From positions 42,146,527-42,210,526 of the forward strand of contig CM049308.1 in assembly GCA_026874595.1 (NCBI GenBank): DNA of 64,000 nt. The letters are read 5' to 3'. Of the stretch, positions 23,801 to 38,433 are shown one piece after another. The DNA is from Sipunculus nudus (taxonomy: Eukaryota > Annelida > Sipuncula > Golfingiida > Sipunculidae). The notes under the pieces were generated by a model. That model had not been told where the DNA came from and searched no databases. It saw only the letters and a list, made by a program, of their open reading frames with translations. The position numbers were made by a program, and so were the translations under genes. The stretch's first letter is position 1. Each line of letters opens with the position of its first letter.

Positions 23801-25083
23801 CTGAGACATTTGGACAGAATCATATCACCACTAGGACTACATGACCGGATTACTGAGACATTTTGACAGAATCATTTCACCAGTAGGACTACGTGACCAG
23901 ATCACTGAGACATTTTTGACAGAATTATTCCATGATAAGGACTACCTGACTGGATCACGGAGACATTTTGACAGACTCATTTCACCACTGGGACTACATG
24001 ACCAGATTACGGAGACATTTTGACAGAATCATATCACCACTAGGACTACATGACCGGATTACTGAGACATTTTGACAGAATCATTTCACCACTAGGACTT
24101 CATGACCTTATCACTGAGACGTTTTGACAGAATCATTTCACCACTTGGACTGCATGACCGGATCACTGAGACAATTTGACAAAATTATTTCACCACAAGG
24201 ACTACCTGACCAGATCACTGAAACATTTTGACAGAATTATTTCATGATAAGGACTACCTGACTGGATTACTGAGACATTTTGACAGACTCATTTCACCAT
24301 TTGGACTACCTGATTGGATCACTTAGACATTTTGACAGAATCATTTCACCACTAGGACTACGTGACCAGATCACTGAGACATTTTTGACAGAATTATTCC
24401 ATGATAAGGACTGCCTGACTGGATCACGGAGACATTTTGACAGACTCATTTCACCACTGGGACTACATGACCAGATTACGGAGACATTTTGACAGAATCA
24501 TTTCACCACTAGGACTACACGATGGATTACTGAGACATTTTGACAGAATCATTTCACCAACAGGACTTTATGACCGGATCACTGAGACATTTTGACAGAA
24601 TCATTTCACCACTTGACTTGACCAGACTGGATCACTGAGACATTTTGACAGAATTATTTCACCACTTGGACTACCTGACTGGATCACTGAGACATTTTGA
24701 CAGAATCATTTCACCACTAGGACTACATGACCGGATTACTGAGACATTTTGACAGAATCATTTCACCAACAGGACTTTATGACCGGATCACTGAGACATT
24801 TTGACAGAATCATTTAACCACAAGGACTACATGACCGGAACACTGAGACATTTTGACAGAATCATTTCACCACTAGGACTACATGACCGGATTACTGAGA
24901 CATTTTGACAGAATCATTTCACCACTAGGACTTCATGACCGGATCACTGAGACATTTTGACAGAATCATTTCACCACTTGGAGTACCTGACTGGATCACT
25001 GAGACATTTTGACAGAATCATTTCACCACTAGGACCACATGACCGGATCACTGAGACAATTTGACAGAATCATTTCACCACTA

Positions 25084-25098
25084 GGACTACATGACCGG
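25084..25098. repeat. Left target-site duplication of SINE
   Basis: GGACTACATGACCGG, satellite sequence; the right copy at 25497-25511 is GGGCTACATTACCGG (13 of 15 identical). Confidence 0.65.
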
Positions 25099-25496
25099 GA
25101 CCGTCTTCTGTGGCTCAGGGTAGAGCGCAGGACTCAAAGCCGGGAGATCGTGAGTTCGAACCTCAGCCAAGGCGGTGAGGTTTTTCACGGTCGGCCCCCA
25201 CCCAGTGTGAGCGCTCTGCAGGCTTAATGGGAAGGTCGTGCCCAACGGCCGTGTTTCACTCACAAACGGGTGCGCCTTTCGGGGGTCCTCGGTGGTATGA
25301 TTACCAACCCAGGGCCCGCAGGTGCAGTAGTCACCGGGCCTGGTTAACGCTAGGATATCAAATGAGAGGAAGCGTGTGATGCTGCCCTGTCACGTAGTCC
25401 GAAACCGGAATGAAAATCTGCAGATGAACATATAATTAGTTAAGCTAGCATTAAAAAATGGAGGCGGTTACCTCCAACAAAAAATATTTTAAAAAA
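25099..25496 (+). mobile_element. tRNA-derived SINE inserted in the satellite
   Basis: A 398-bp unit unlike the satellite around it. The 5' end is tRNA-like, with an A-box-like tggctcagggtagagcgc at about 25111-25128 and a B-box-like gagttcgaacctc at 25152-25164, the spacing expected for an internal RNA polymerase III promoter. A GC-rich body follows ('ggtcgtgcccaacggccgtg', 'acccagggcccgcaggtgca'), which could hold a conserved central domain. The 3' end has a short hairpin, GGAGG-cggtta-CCTCC, then an A-rich tail. It is flanked by a 15-bp near-perfect duplication of satellite sequence, showing target-primed insertion. SINE family cannot be assigned by eye. Confidence 0.8.
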
Positions 25497-25511
25497 GGGC
25501 TACATTACCGG
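25497..25511. repeat. Right target-site duplication of SINE
   Basis: GGGCTACATTACCGG, after which the satellite continues in phase. Confidence 0.65.
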
Positions 25512-26840
25512 ATTACTGAGACATTTTGACAGAATCATTTCACCACTAGGACTTCATGACCGGATCACTGAGACATTTTGACAGAATCATTTCACCACTT
25601 GGACTACCTTACTGGATCACTGAGACATTTTGACAGAAGCATTTCACCACTAGGACTGCATGACTGGATCACTGAGACACTTTGACAAAATTATTACACC
25701 ACAAGGACTACATGACCGGAACACTGAGACATTTTGTCAGAATCATTTCACCACACGAACTACATGACCGGGTCACTGGGACATTTTGATAGAATGTTTT
25801 CACCATAAAGACTACATCACCGGATCAATGAGACATTTTGATAGAATCATTTCATCAGTAGAACTACATGACCGAATCATTGAGACATTTCACTAGGGCT
25901 ACCTGACTGGATCACTGAGATATTTTGGCAAAATCATTTCACCACTAGGACTTCATGACTGGATCACTGAGACATTTTGACAGACTTATTTCACCACTAG
26001 GACTACATGACCGGATAACTGGGATATTTTGACAGAAACATTTCACCATTAGGACTATCTGATCCGATCGCGGAGACATTTTGACAGAAACATTTCACCA
26101 TAAGGACTATCTGATCCGATCACGGAGACATTTTGACAGAAACATTTCACCATAAGGACTATCTGATCCGATCGCGGAGACATTTTGACAGAAACATTTC
26201 ACCATAGAGACTATCTGATCCGATCACTGAGACATTTTGACACAATCATTTTACCACTAAGACTAACTGACCGGATCACTGAGACATTTTGACAGAATTA
26301 TTCCATGATAAGGACTACCTGACTGGATCACAGAGACATTTTGACAGAATCATTTCACCACTAGGACTGCATGACCGGATCACTGAGACATTTTGACCGA
26401 ATCATTTCACCACTAGGACTGCATGACCGGATCACTGAGACAATTTGACAAAATTATTTCACCACAAGGACTACCTGACCAGATCACTGAGACATTTTGA
26501 CAGAATTATTCCATGATAAGGACAACCTGACTGGATCACGGAGACAATTTGACAGAATTATCCCGCAACATGGACTACATGACCGGAACACTGAGACATT
26601 TTGACAGAATCATTTCACCACTAGGACTTCATGACCGTAACACTGAGACATTTTGAAAGAATCATTTCACCAATAGGACTTCATGACCGGATCACTGAGA
26701 CAATTTCACAAAATTATTTCACCACAAGGACTACCTGACCAGATCACTGAGACATTTTGACAGAATTATTCCATGATAAGGACTACCTGACTGGATCACG
26801 GAGACAATTTGACAGAATTATCCCGCAACATGGACTAAAT

Positions 26841-29800
26841 GACCGGAACACTGAGACATTTTGACAGAATCATTTCACCACTAGGACTGCATTACCGGAT
26901 CACTGAGACAATTTGACAAAAATTATTTCACCACTAGGACTACCTGACCAGATCACTGAGACATTTTGACAGAATTATTCCATGATAAGGACTACCAGAC
27001 TGGATCACTGAGACATTTTTAAAGAAACATTTCACCACTAGGACCTCATGACCGGATCACGCAGACATTTTGACAGACTCATTTCACCACTGGGACTACT
27101 TGACCAGATTACGGAGACATTTTGACAGAATCATTTCACCACTAGGACTACATGACCGGATCACTGTGACAATTTGACAGAATTAATCCATGATAAGGAC
27201 TACCTGACCAGATCGCTGAGACATTTTGACAGAATTATTCCATGATAAGGACTACCTGACTGGATCGCGGAGACATTTTGACAGAATCATTTCACCACTA
27301 GGACTACCTGACCAGATCACTGAGACATTTTGACATAATTATTCCATGATAAGGACTACCAGACTGGATCACTGAGACATTTTTAAAGAAACATTTCACC
27401 ACTAGGACTTCATGACCGGATCACTGAGACATTTTGACATGGTCTTTTCACCATTTGGACTACCTGACTGGATCACTGAGACATTATGACAGAATCATTT
27501 CACCACCAGGATTACCTGACCAGATCACTGAGACATATCGCCAGACTCATTTTTACCACTAGGACTACCTGACCGGATCACTGAGATATTTTTACAGAAT
27601 TATTCCATGATAAGGACTACCTGACTGGATCACTGAGACATTTTGACAGACTCATTTCACCACTGGGACTACATGACCAGATTACGGAGACATTTTGACA
27701 GAATCATTTCACCACTAGGACTACATGACCGGATTACTGTGACAATTTGACAGAATTATTCCGCCACAAGGACTACATGACCAGAACACTGAGACATTTT
27801 GACAGAATCATTTCACCACTTGGACTACCTGACTGGATCACTGAAACATTTTGACAGAAGCATTTAACCACTAGGACTGCATGACCGGGTCCCTGAGACA
27901 ATTTGACAAAATTATTTCACCACAAGGACTACCTGACCAGATCACTGAGACATTTTGACAGAATTAATCCATGATAAGGACTACCTGACTGGATTACTGA
28001 GACATTTTGACAGAAGCATTTCACCACTAGGACTGCATGACCGGATCACTGAGACAATTTGACAAAATTATTTCACCACAAGGACTACCTGACCAGATCA
28101 CTGAGACATTTTGACAGAATTATTCCATGATAAGGACTACCTGACTGCATCACGGAGACAATTTGACAGAATTATCCCGCAACATGGACTACATGACCGG
28201 AACACTGAGACATTTTGACAATAATCATTTCACCACTAGGACTTCATGACCGGAACACTGAGACATTTTGACAGAATCATTTCACCACTAGGACTTCATG
28301 ACCGGATCACTGAGACAATTTGACAAAATTATTTCACCACAAGGACTACCTGACCAGATCACTGAGACATTTTGACAGAATTATTCCATGATAAGGACTA
28401 CCTGACTGGATCACGGAGACAATTTGACAGAATTATCCCGCAACATGGACTACATGACCGGAACACTGAGACATTTTGACAGAATCATTTCACCACTAGG
28501 ACTGCATGACCGCATCACTGAGACAATTTGACAAAATTATTTTACCACAAGGACTACCTGACCAGATCACTGAGACATTTTGACAGAATTATTCCATGAT
28601 AAGGACTACCTGACTGGATTACTGAGACATTTTGACAGACTCATTTCACCATTTGGACTACCTGATTGGATCACTGAGACATTTTGACAGAATCATTTCC
28701 CCACCAGGACTAAATGACCAGATCACTGAGACATTTTGACAGAATTATTCAGTGATAAGGACTACCTGACTGGATTACTGAGACATTTTGACAGAATTAT
28801 TCCATGATAAGGACTACCTGACTGGATCACGCAGACATTTTGACAGACTCATTTCACCACTGGGACTACATGACCAGATTACGGAGACATTTTGACAGAA
28901 TCATTTTACCACTAGGACTACATGACCGGATCACTGTGACAATTTGACGGAATTATTCCGCCACAAGGACTAAATGACCGGAACACTGAGACATTTTGAC
29001 AGAATCATTTCACCACTAGGACTACACGATGGATTACTGAGACATTCTGACATAATCATTTCACCAACAGAACTTTATGACCGGAACACTGAGACATTTT
29101 GACAGAATCATTTCACCACTTGACTGGACCAGACTTGATCACTGAGACATTTTGACAGAATTATTCCATGATAAGGACTACCTGACTGGATTACTGAGAC
29201 ATTTTGACAGACACATTTCACCACTTGGACTACCTGACTGGATCACTGAGACATTTTGACAGAATCATTTCACCACTAGGACTACATGACCGGATTACTG
29301 AGACATTTTGACAGAATCATTTCACCAACAGGACTTTATGACCGGATCACTGAGACATTTTGACAGAATTATTCCATGATAAGGACTACCTGACTGGATC
29401 ACGGAGACATTTTGACAGAATCATTTAACCACTTGACTGGACCAGACTGGATCACTGAGACATTTTGACAGAATTATTTCACCACTTGGACTACCTGACT
29501 GGATCACTGAGACATTTTGACAGACTCATTTCACCACTGGGACTACATGACCAGATAACGGAGACATTTTGACAGAACCATTTCACCACTAGGACTACAT
29601 GACCGGATCACTGTGACAATTTGACAGAATTATTCCGCCACAAGGACTAAATGACCGGAACACTGAGACATTTTGACAGAATCATTTCACCACTAGGACT
29701 ACACGAAGGATTACTGAGACATTCTGTCATAATGATTTCACCAACAGAACTTTATGACCGGATCACTGAGACATTTTGACAGAATCATTTCACCACTTGA

Positions 29801-32430
29801 CTGGACCAGACTGGATCACTGAGACATTTTGACAGAATTATTTCGTCACTTGGACTACCTGACTGGATCACTGAGACATTTTGACAGAATCATTTCACCA
29901 CTAGGACTACATGACCGGATTACTGAGACATTTTGACAGAATCATTTCACCAACAGGACTTTATGACCGGATCACTGAGACATTTTGACAGAATTATTCC
30001 ATGATAAGGACTACCTGACTGGATCACGGAGACAATTTGACAGAATTATCCCGCAACATGGACTACATGACCGGAACACTGAGACATTTTGACAGAATCA
30101 TTTCACCACTAGGACTGCATGACCGGATCACTGAGACAATTTGACAAAATTATTTCACCACAAATACTACCTGACCAGATCACTGGGACATTTTGACAGA
30201 ATTATTCCATGATAAGGACTACCTGACTGGATCACGGAGACACTTTGACAGAATTATCCCGCAACATGGACTACATGACCGGAACACTGAGACATTTTGA
30301 CAGAATCATTTCACCACTAGGACTGCATGACCGGATCACTGAGACAATTTGACAAAATTATTTCACCACAAGGACTACCTGACCAGATCACTGAGACATT
30401 TTGACAGAATTATTCCATGATAAGGACTACCTGAGTGGAATACTGAGACATTTTGACAGATTCATTTCACCATTTGGACTACCTGATTGGATCACTGAGA
30501 CATTTTGACAGAATCATTTCACCACTAGGACTACGTGACCAGATCACTGAGACATTTTGACAGAATTATTCCATGATAAGGACTACCTGACTGGATCACG
30601 GAGACAATTTGACAGAATTATTCCATGATTAGGACTACCTGACTGGATAACGGAGACATTTTGACAGACTCATTTCACCACTGGGACTACATGACCAGAT
30701 TACGGAGACATTTTGACAGAATCATTTTACCACTAAGACTACATGACCGGATCACTGTCACAATTTGACAGAATTATTCCGCCACAAGGACTACATGACC
30801 GGAACACTGAGTCATTTTGACAGAATCATTTCACCACTAGGACTACACGACGGATTACTGAGACATTTTGACAGAATCATTTCACCAACAGGACTTTATG
30901 ACCGGATCACTGAGACATTTTGACAGAATCATTTCACCACTTGACTGGACCAGACTGGATAACTGAGACATTTTGACAGAATTATTTCACCACTTGGACT
31001 ACCTGACTGGATCACTGAGACATTTTGACAGAATCATTTCACCACGTGGACTACTTGACCGGATTACTGAGACATTTTGACAGAATCATTTCATTAACAG
31101 GACTTTATGACCGGATCACTGAGACATTTTGACAGAATCATTTTACCACAAGGACTATATGACCGGAACACTGAGACATTTTGACAGAATCATATCACCA
31201 CTAGGACTACATGACCGGATTACTGAGACATTTTGACAGAATCATTTCACCACTAGGACCGGATCACTGAGACATTTTGACAGAATCATTTCACCACTAG
31301 GACTGCATGACCGGATCACTGAGACAATTTGACAAAATTATTTCACCACAAGGACTACCTGACCAGATCACTGAGACATTTTGACAGAATTATTCCATGA
31401 TAAGGATTACCTAACTGGATTACTGAGACATTTTGACAGACTCATTTCACCATTTGGACTACCTGATTGGATCACTGAGACATTTTGACAGAATCATTTC
31501 ACCACTAGGACTACGTGACCAGATCACTGAGACATTTTTGACAGAATTATTCCATGATAAGGACTACCTGACTGGATCACTGAGACATTTTGACAGAATT
31601 ATTCCATGATAAGGACTGCCTGACTGGATCACGGAGACATTTTGACAGACTCATTTCACAACTGGGACTACATGACCAGATTACGGAGACATTTTGACAG
31701 AATCATATCACCACTAGGACTACATGACCGGATTACTGAGACATTTTGACAGAATCATTTCACCACTAGGACTTCATGACCGGATCACTGAGACGTTTTG
31801 ACAGAATCATTTCACCACTTGGACTGCATGACCGGATCACTGAGACAATTTGACAAAATTATTTCACCACAAGGACTACCTGACCAGATCACTGAGACAT
31901 TTTTGACAGAATTATTCCATGATAAGGACTGCCTGACTGGATCATGGAGACATTTTGACAGACTCATTTCACCACTGGGACTACATGACCAGATTACGGA
32001 GACATTTTGACAGAATCATTTCACCACTAGGACTACATGACCGGATCACTGTGACAATTTGACAGAATTATTCCGCCACAAGGACTTCATGACCGGAACA
32101 CTGAGACATTTTGACAGAATCATTTCACCACTAGGACTACACGACGGATTACTGAGACATTTTGACAGAATCATTTCACCACTAGACCTACACGATGGAT
32201 TACTGAGACATTTTCACAGAATCATTTCACCAACAGGACTTTATGACCGGATCACTGAGACATTTTGACAGAATCATTTCACCACTTGACTTGACCAGAC
32301 TGGATCACTGAGACATTTTGACAGAATTATTTCACCACTTGGACTACCTGACTGGATCACTGAGACATTTTGACAGAATCATTTCACCACTAGGACTACA
32401 TGACCGGATTACTGAGACATTTTGACAGAA
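26841..32430. repeat. Higher-order satellite block, copy 1 (~5.6 kb)
   Basis: Rare monomer variants serve as markers. 'ctaggactgcattacc' is at 26881 and again at 32910 (offset 6029). The 'ccagaacactgag' variant followed by 'gaaacattttgacagaagca' starts at 27781 and recurs at 33810 and 38434. A 213-bp segment at 31798 recurs at 37827 (offset 6029) and at 42451 (offset 10653). Confidence 0.85.
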
Positions 32431-32869
32431 TCATTTCACCAACAGGACTACATGACCAGAACACTGAGACATTTTGACAGAATCATTTCACCACTTGGAC
32501 TACCTGACTGGATCACTGAAACATTTTGACAGAAGCATTTAACCACTAGGACTGCATGACCGGGTCCCTGAGACAATTTGACAAAATTATTTCACCACAA
32601 GGACTACCTGACCAGATCACTGAGACATTTTGACAGAATTAATCCATGATAAGGACTACCTGACTGGATTACTGAGACATTTTGACAGAAGCATTTCACC
32701 ACTAGGACTGCATGACCGGATCACTGAGACAATTTGACAAAATTATTTCACCACAAGGACTACCTGACCAGATCACTGAGACATTTTGACAGAATTATTC
32801 CATGATAAGGACTACCTGACTGCATCACGGAGACAATTTGACAGAATTATCCCGCAACATGGACTAAAT

Positions 32870-35800
32870 GACCGGAACACTGAGACATTTTGACAGAATC
32901 ATTTCACCACTAGGACTGCATTACCGGATCACTGAGACAATTTGACAAAAATTATTTCACCACTAGGACTACCTGACCAGATCACTGAGACATTTTGACA
33001 GAATTATTCCATGATAAGGACTACCAGACTGGATCACTGAGACATTTTTAAAGAAACATTTCACCACTAGGACCTCATGACCGGATCACGCAGATATTTT
33101 GACAGACTCATTTCACCACTGGGACTACTTGACCAGATTACGGAGACATTTTGACAGAATCATTTCACCACTAGGACTACATGACCGGATCACTGTGACA
33201 ATTTGACAGAATTAATCCATGATAAGGACTACCTGACCAGATCGCTGAGACATTTTGACAGAATTATTCCATGATAAGGACTACCTGACTGGATCGCGGA
33301 GACATTTTGACAGAATCATTTCACCACTAGGACTACCTGACCAGATCACTGAGACATTTTGACATAATTATTCCATGATAAGGACTACCAGACTGGATCA
33401 CTGAGACATTTTTAAAGAAACATTTCACCACTAGGACTTCATGACCGGATCACTGAGACATTTTGACATGGTCTTTTCACCATTTGGACTACCTGACTGG
33501 ATCACTGAGACATTATGACAGAATCATTTCACCACCAGGATTACCTGACCAGATCACTGAGACATATCGCCAGACTCATTTTTACCACTAGGACTACCTG
33601 ACCGGATCACTGAGATATTTTTACAGAATTATTCCATGATAAGGACTACCTGACTGGATCACTGAGACATTTTGACAGACTCATTTCACCACTGGGACTA
33701 CATGACCAGATTACGGAGACATTTTGACAGAATCATTTCACCACTAGGACTACATGACCGGATTACTGTGACAATTTGACAGAATTATTCCGCCACAAGG
33801 ACTACATGACCAGAACACTGAGACATTTTGACAGAATCATTTCACCACTTGGACTACCTGACTGGATCACTGAAACATTTTGACAGAAGCATTTAACCAC
33901 TAGGACTGCATGACCGGGTCCCTGAGACAATTTGACAAAATTATTTCACCACAAGGACTACCTGACCAGATCACTGAGACATTTTGACAAAATTAATCCA
34001 TGATAAGGACTACCTGACTGGATTACTGAGACATTTTGACAGAAGCATTTCACCACTAGGACTGCATGACCGGATCACTGAGACAATTTGACAAAATTAT
34101 TTCACCACAAGGACTACCTGACCAGATCACTGAGACATTTTGACAGAATTATTCCATGATAAGGACTACCTGACTGCATCACGGAGACAATTTGACAGAA
34201 TTATCCCGCAACATGGACTACATGACCGGAACACTGAGACATTTTGACAATAATCATTTCACCACTAGGACTTCATGACCGGAACACTGAGACATTTTGA
34301 CAGAATCATTTCACCACTAGGACTTCATGACCGGATCACTGAGACAATTTGACAAAATTATTTCACCACAAGGACTACCTGACCAGATCACTGAGACATT
34401 TTGACAGAATTATTCCATGATAAGGACTACCTGACTGGATCACGGAGACAATTTGACAGAATTATCCCGCAACATGGACTACATGACCGGAACACTGAGA
34501 CATTTTGACAGAATCATTTCACCACTAGGACTGCATGACCGCATCACTGAGACAATTTGACAAAATTATTTTACCACAAGGACTACCTGACCAGATCACT
34601 GAGACATTTTGACAGAATTATTCCATGATAAGGACTACCTGACTGGATTACTGAGACATTTTGACAGACTCATTTCACCATTTGGACTACCTGATTGGAT
34701 CACTGAGACATTTTGACAGAATCATTTCCCCACCAGGACTAAATGACCAGATCACTGAGACATTTTGACAGAATTATTCAGTGATAAGGACTACCTGACT
34801 GGATTACTGAGACATTTTGACAGAATTATTCCATGATAAGGACTACCTGACTGGATCACGCAGACATTTTGACAGACTCATTTCACCACTGGGACTACAT
34901 GACCAGATTACGGAGACATTTTGACAGAATCATTTTACCACTAGGACTACATGACCGGATCACTGTGACAATTTGACGGAATTATTCCGCCACAAGGACT
35001 AAATGACCGGAACACTGAGACATTTTGACAGAATCATTTCACCACTAGGACTACACGATGGATTACTGAGACATTCTGACATAATCATTTCACCAACAGA
35101 ACTTTATGACCGGAACACTGAGACATTTTGACAGAATCATTTCACCACTTGACTGGACCAGACTTGATCACTGAGACATTTTGACAGAATTATTCCATGA
35201 TAAGGACTACCTGACTGGATTACTGAGACATTTTGACAGACACATTTCACCACTTGGACTACCTGACTGGATCACTGAGACATTTTGACAGAATCATTTC
35301 ACCACTAGGACTACATGACCGGATTACTGAGACATTTTGACAGAATCATTTCACCAACAGGACTTTATGACCGGATCACTGAGACATTTTGACAGAATTA
35401 TTCCATGATAAGGACTACCTGACTGGATCACGGAGACATTTTGACAGAATCATTTAACCACTTGACTGGACCAGACTGGATCACTGAGACATTTTGACAG
35501 AATTATTTCACCACTTGGACTACCTGACTGGATCACTGAGACATTTTGACAGACTCATTTCACCACTGGGACTACATGACCAGATAACGGAGACATTTTG
35601 ACAGAACCATTTCACCACTAGGACTACATGACCGGATCACTGTGACAATTTGACAGAATTATTCCGCCACAAGGACTAAATGACCGGAACACTGAGACAT
35701 TTTGACAGAATCATTTCACCACTAGGACTACACGAAGGATTACTGAGACATTCTGTCATAATGATTTCACCAACAGAACTTTATGACCGGATCACTGAGA

Positions 35801-38430
35801 CATTTTGACAGAATCATTTCACCACTTGACTGGACCAGACTGGATCACTGAGACATTTTGACAGAATTATTTCGTCACTTGGACTACCTGACTGGATCAC
35901 TGAGACATTTTGACAGAATCATTTCACCACTAGGACTACATGACCGGATTACTGAGACATTTTGACAGAATCATTTCACCAACAGGACTTTATGACCGGA
36001 TCACTGAGACATTTTGACAGAATTATTCCATGATAAGGACTACCTGACTGGATCACGGAGACAATTTGACAGAATTATCCCGCAACATGGACTACATGAC
36101 CGGAACACTGAGACATTTTGACAGAATCATTTCACCACTAGGACTGCATGACCGGATCACTGAGACAATTTGACAAAATTATTTCACCACAAATACTACC
36201 TGACCAGATCACTGGGACATTTTGACAGAATTATTCCATGATAAGGACTACCTGACTGGATCACGGAGACACTTTGACAGAATTATCCCGCAACATGGAC
36301 TACATGACCGGAACACTGAGACATTTTGACAGAATCATTTCACCACTAGGACTGCATGACCGGATCACTGAGACAATTTGACAAAATTATTTCACCACAA
36401 GGACTACCTGACCAGATCACTGAGACATTTTGACAGAATTATTCCATGATAAGGACTACCTGAGTGGAATACTGAGACATTTTGACAGATTCATTTCACC
36501 ATTTGGACTACCTGATTGGATCACTGAGACATTTTGACAGAATCATTTCACCACTAGGACTACGTGACCAGATCACTGAGACATTTTGACAGAATTATTC
36601 CATGATAAGGACTACCTGACTGGATCACGGAGACAATTTGACAGAATTATTCCATGATTAGGACTACCTGACTGGATAACGGAGACATTTTGACAGACTC
36701 ATTTCACCACTGGGACTACATGACCAGATTACGGAGACATTTTGACAGAATCATTTTACCACTAAGACTACATGACCGGATCACTGTCACAATTTGACAG
36801 AATTATTCCGCCACAAGGACTACATGACCGGAACACTGAGTCATTTTGACAGAATCATTTCACCACTAGGACTACACGACGGATTACTGAGACATTTTGA
36901 CAGAATCATTTCACCAACAGGACTTTATGACCGGATCACTGAGACATTTTGACAGAATCATTTCACCACTTGACTGGACCAGACTGGATAACTGAGACAT
37001 TTTGACAGAATTATTTCACCACTTGGACTACCTGACTGGATCACTGAGACATTTTGACAGAATCATTTCACCACGTGGACTACTTGACCGGATTACTGAG
37101 ACATTTTGACAGAATCATTTCATTAACAGGACTTTATGACCGGATCACTGAGACATTTTGACAGAATCATTTTACCACAAGGACTATATGACCGGAACAC
37201 TGAGACATTTTGACAGAATCATATCACCACTAGGACTACATGACCGGATTACTGAGACATTTTGACAGAATCATTTCACCACTAGGACCGGATCACTGAG
37301 ACATTTTGACAGAATCATTTCACCACTAGGACTGCATGACCGGATCACTGAGACAATTTGACAAAATTATTTCACCACAAGGACTACCTGACCAGATCAC
37401 TGAGACATTTTGACAGAATTATTCCATGATAAGGATTACCTAACTGGATTACTGAGACATTTTGACAGACTCATTTCACCATTTGGACTACCTGATTGGA
37501 TCACTGAGACATTTTGACAGAATCATTTCACCACTAGGACTACGTGACCAGATCACTGAGACATTTTTGACAGAATTATTCCATGATAAGGACTACCTGA
37601 CTGGATCACTGAGACATTTTGACAGAATTATTCCATGATAAGGACTGCCTGACTGGATCACGGAGACATTTTGACAGACTCATTTCACAACTGGGACTAC
37701 ATGACCAGATTACGGAGACATTTTGACAGAATCATATCACCACTAGGACTACATGACCGGATTACTGAGACATTTTGACAGAATCATTTCACCACTAGGA
37801 CTTCATGACCGGATCACTGAGACGTTTTGACAGAATCATTTCACCACTTGGACTGCATGACCGGATCACTGAGACAATTTGACAAAATTATTTCACCACA
37901 AGGACTACCTGACCAGATCACTGAGACATTTTTGACAGAATTATTCCATGATAAGGACTGCCTGACTGGATCATGGAGACATTTTGACAGACTCATTTCA
38001 CCACTGGGACTACATGACCAGATTACGGAGACATTTTGACAGAATCATTTCACCACTAGGACTACATGACCGGATCACTGTGACAATTTGACAGAATTAT
38101 TCCGCCACAAGGACTTCATGACCGGAACACTGAGACATTTTGACAGAATCATTTCACCACTAGACCTACACGATGGATTACTGAGACATTTTCACAGAAT
38201 CATTTCACCAACAGGACTTTATGACCGGATCACTGAGACATTTTGACAGAATCATTTCACCACTTGACTTGACCAGACTGGATCACTGAGACATTTTGAC
38301 AGAATTATTTCACCACTTGGACTACCTGACTGGATCACTGAGACATTTTGACAGAATCATTTCACCACTAGGACTACATGACCGGATTACTGAGACATTT
38401 TGACAGAATCATTTCACCAACAGGACTACA
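32870..38430. repeat. Higher-order satellite block, copy 2
   Basis: Nearly identical to 26841-32430 at a constant offset of 6029 bp. The segment just before it (32456-32869) is instead a copy of about 27781-28190 (offset 4675), so the junction near 32870 looks like an unequal-exchange breakpoint. Confidence 0.8.
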
Positions 38431-38433
38431 TGA

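Noticed and set aside
25099-25175. Functional tRNA gene
   Set aside because: A- and B-box-like sequences are present but flanked by a SINE body, tail and target duplication, so it is a tRNA-derived SINE.
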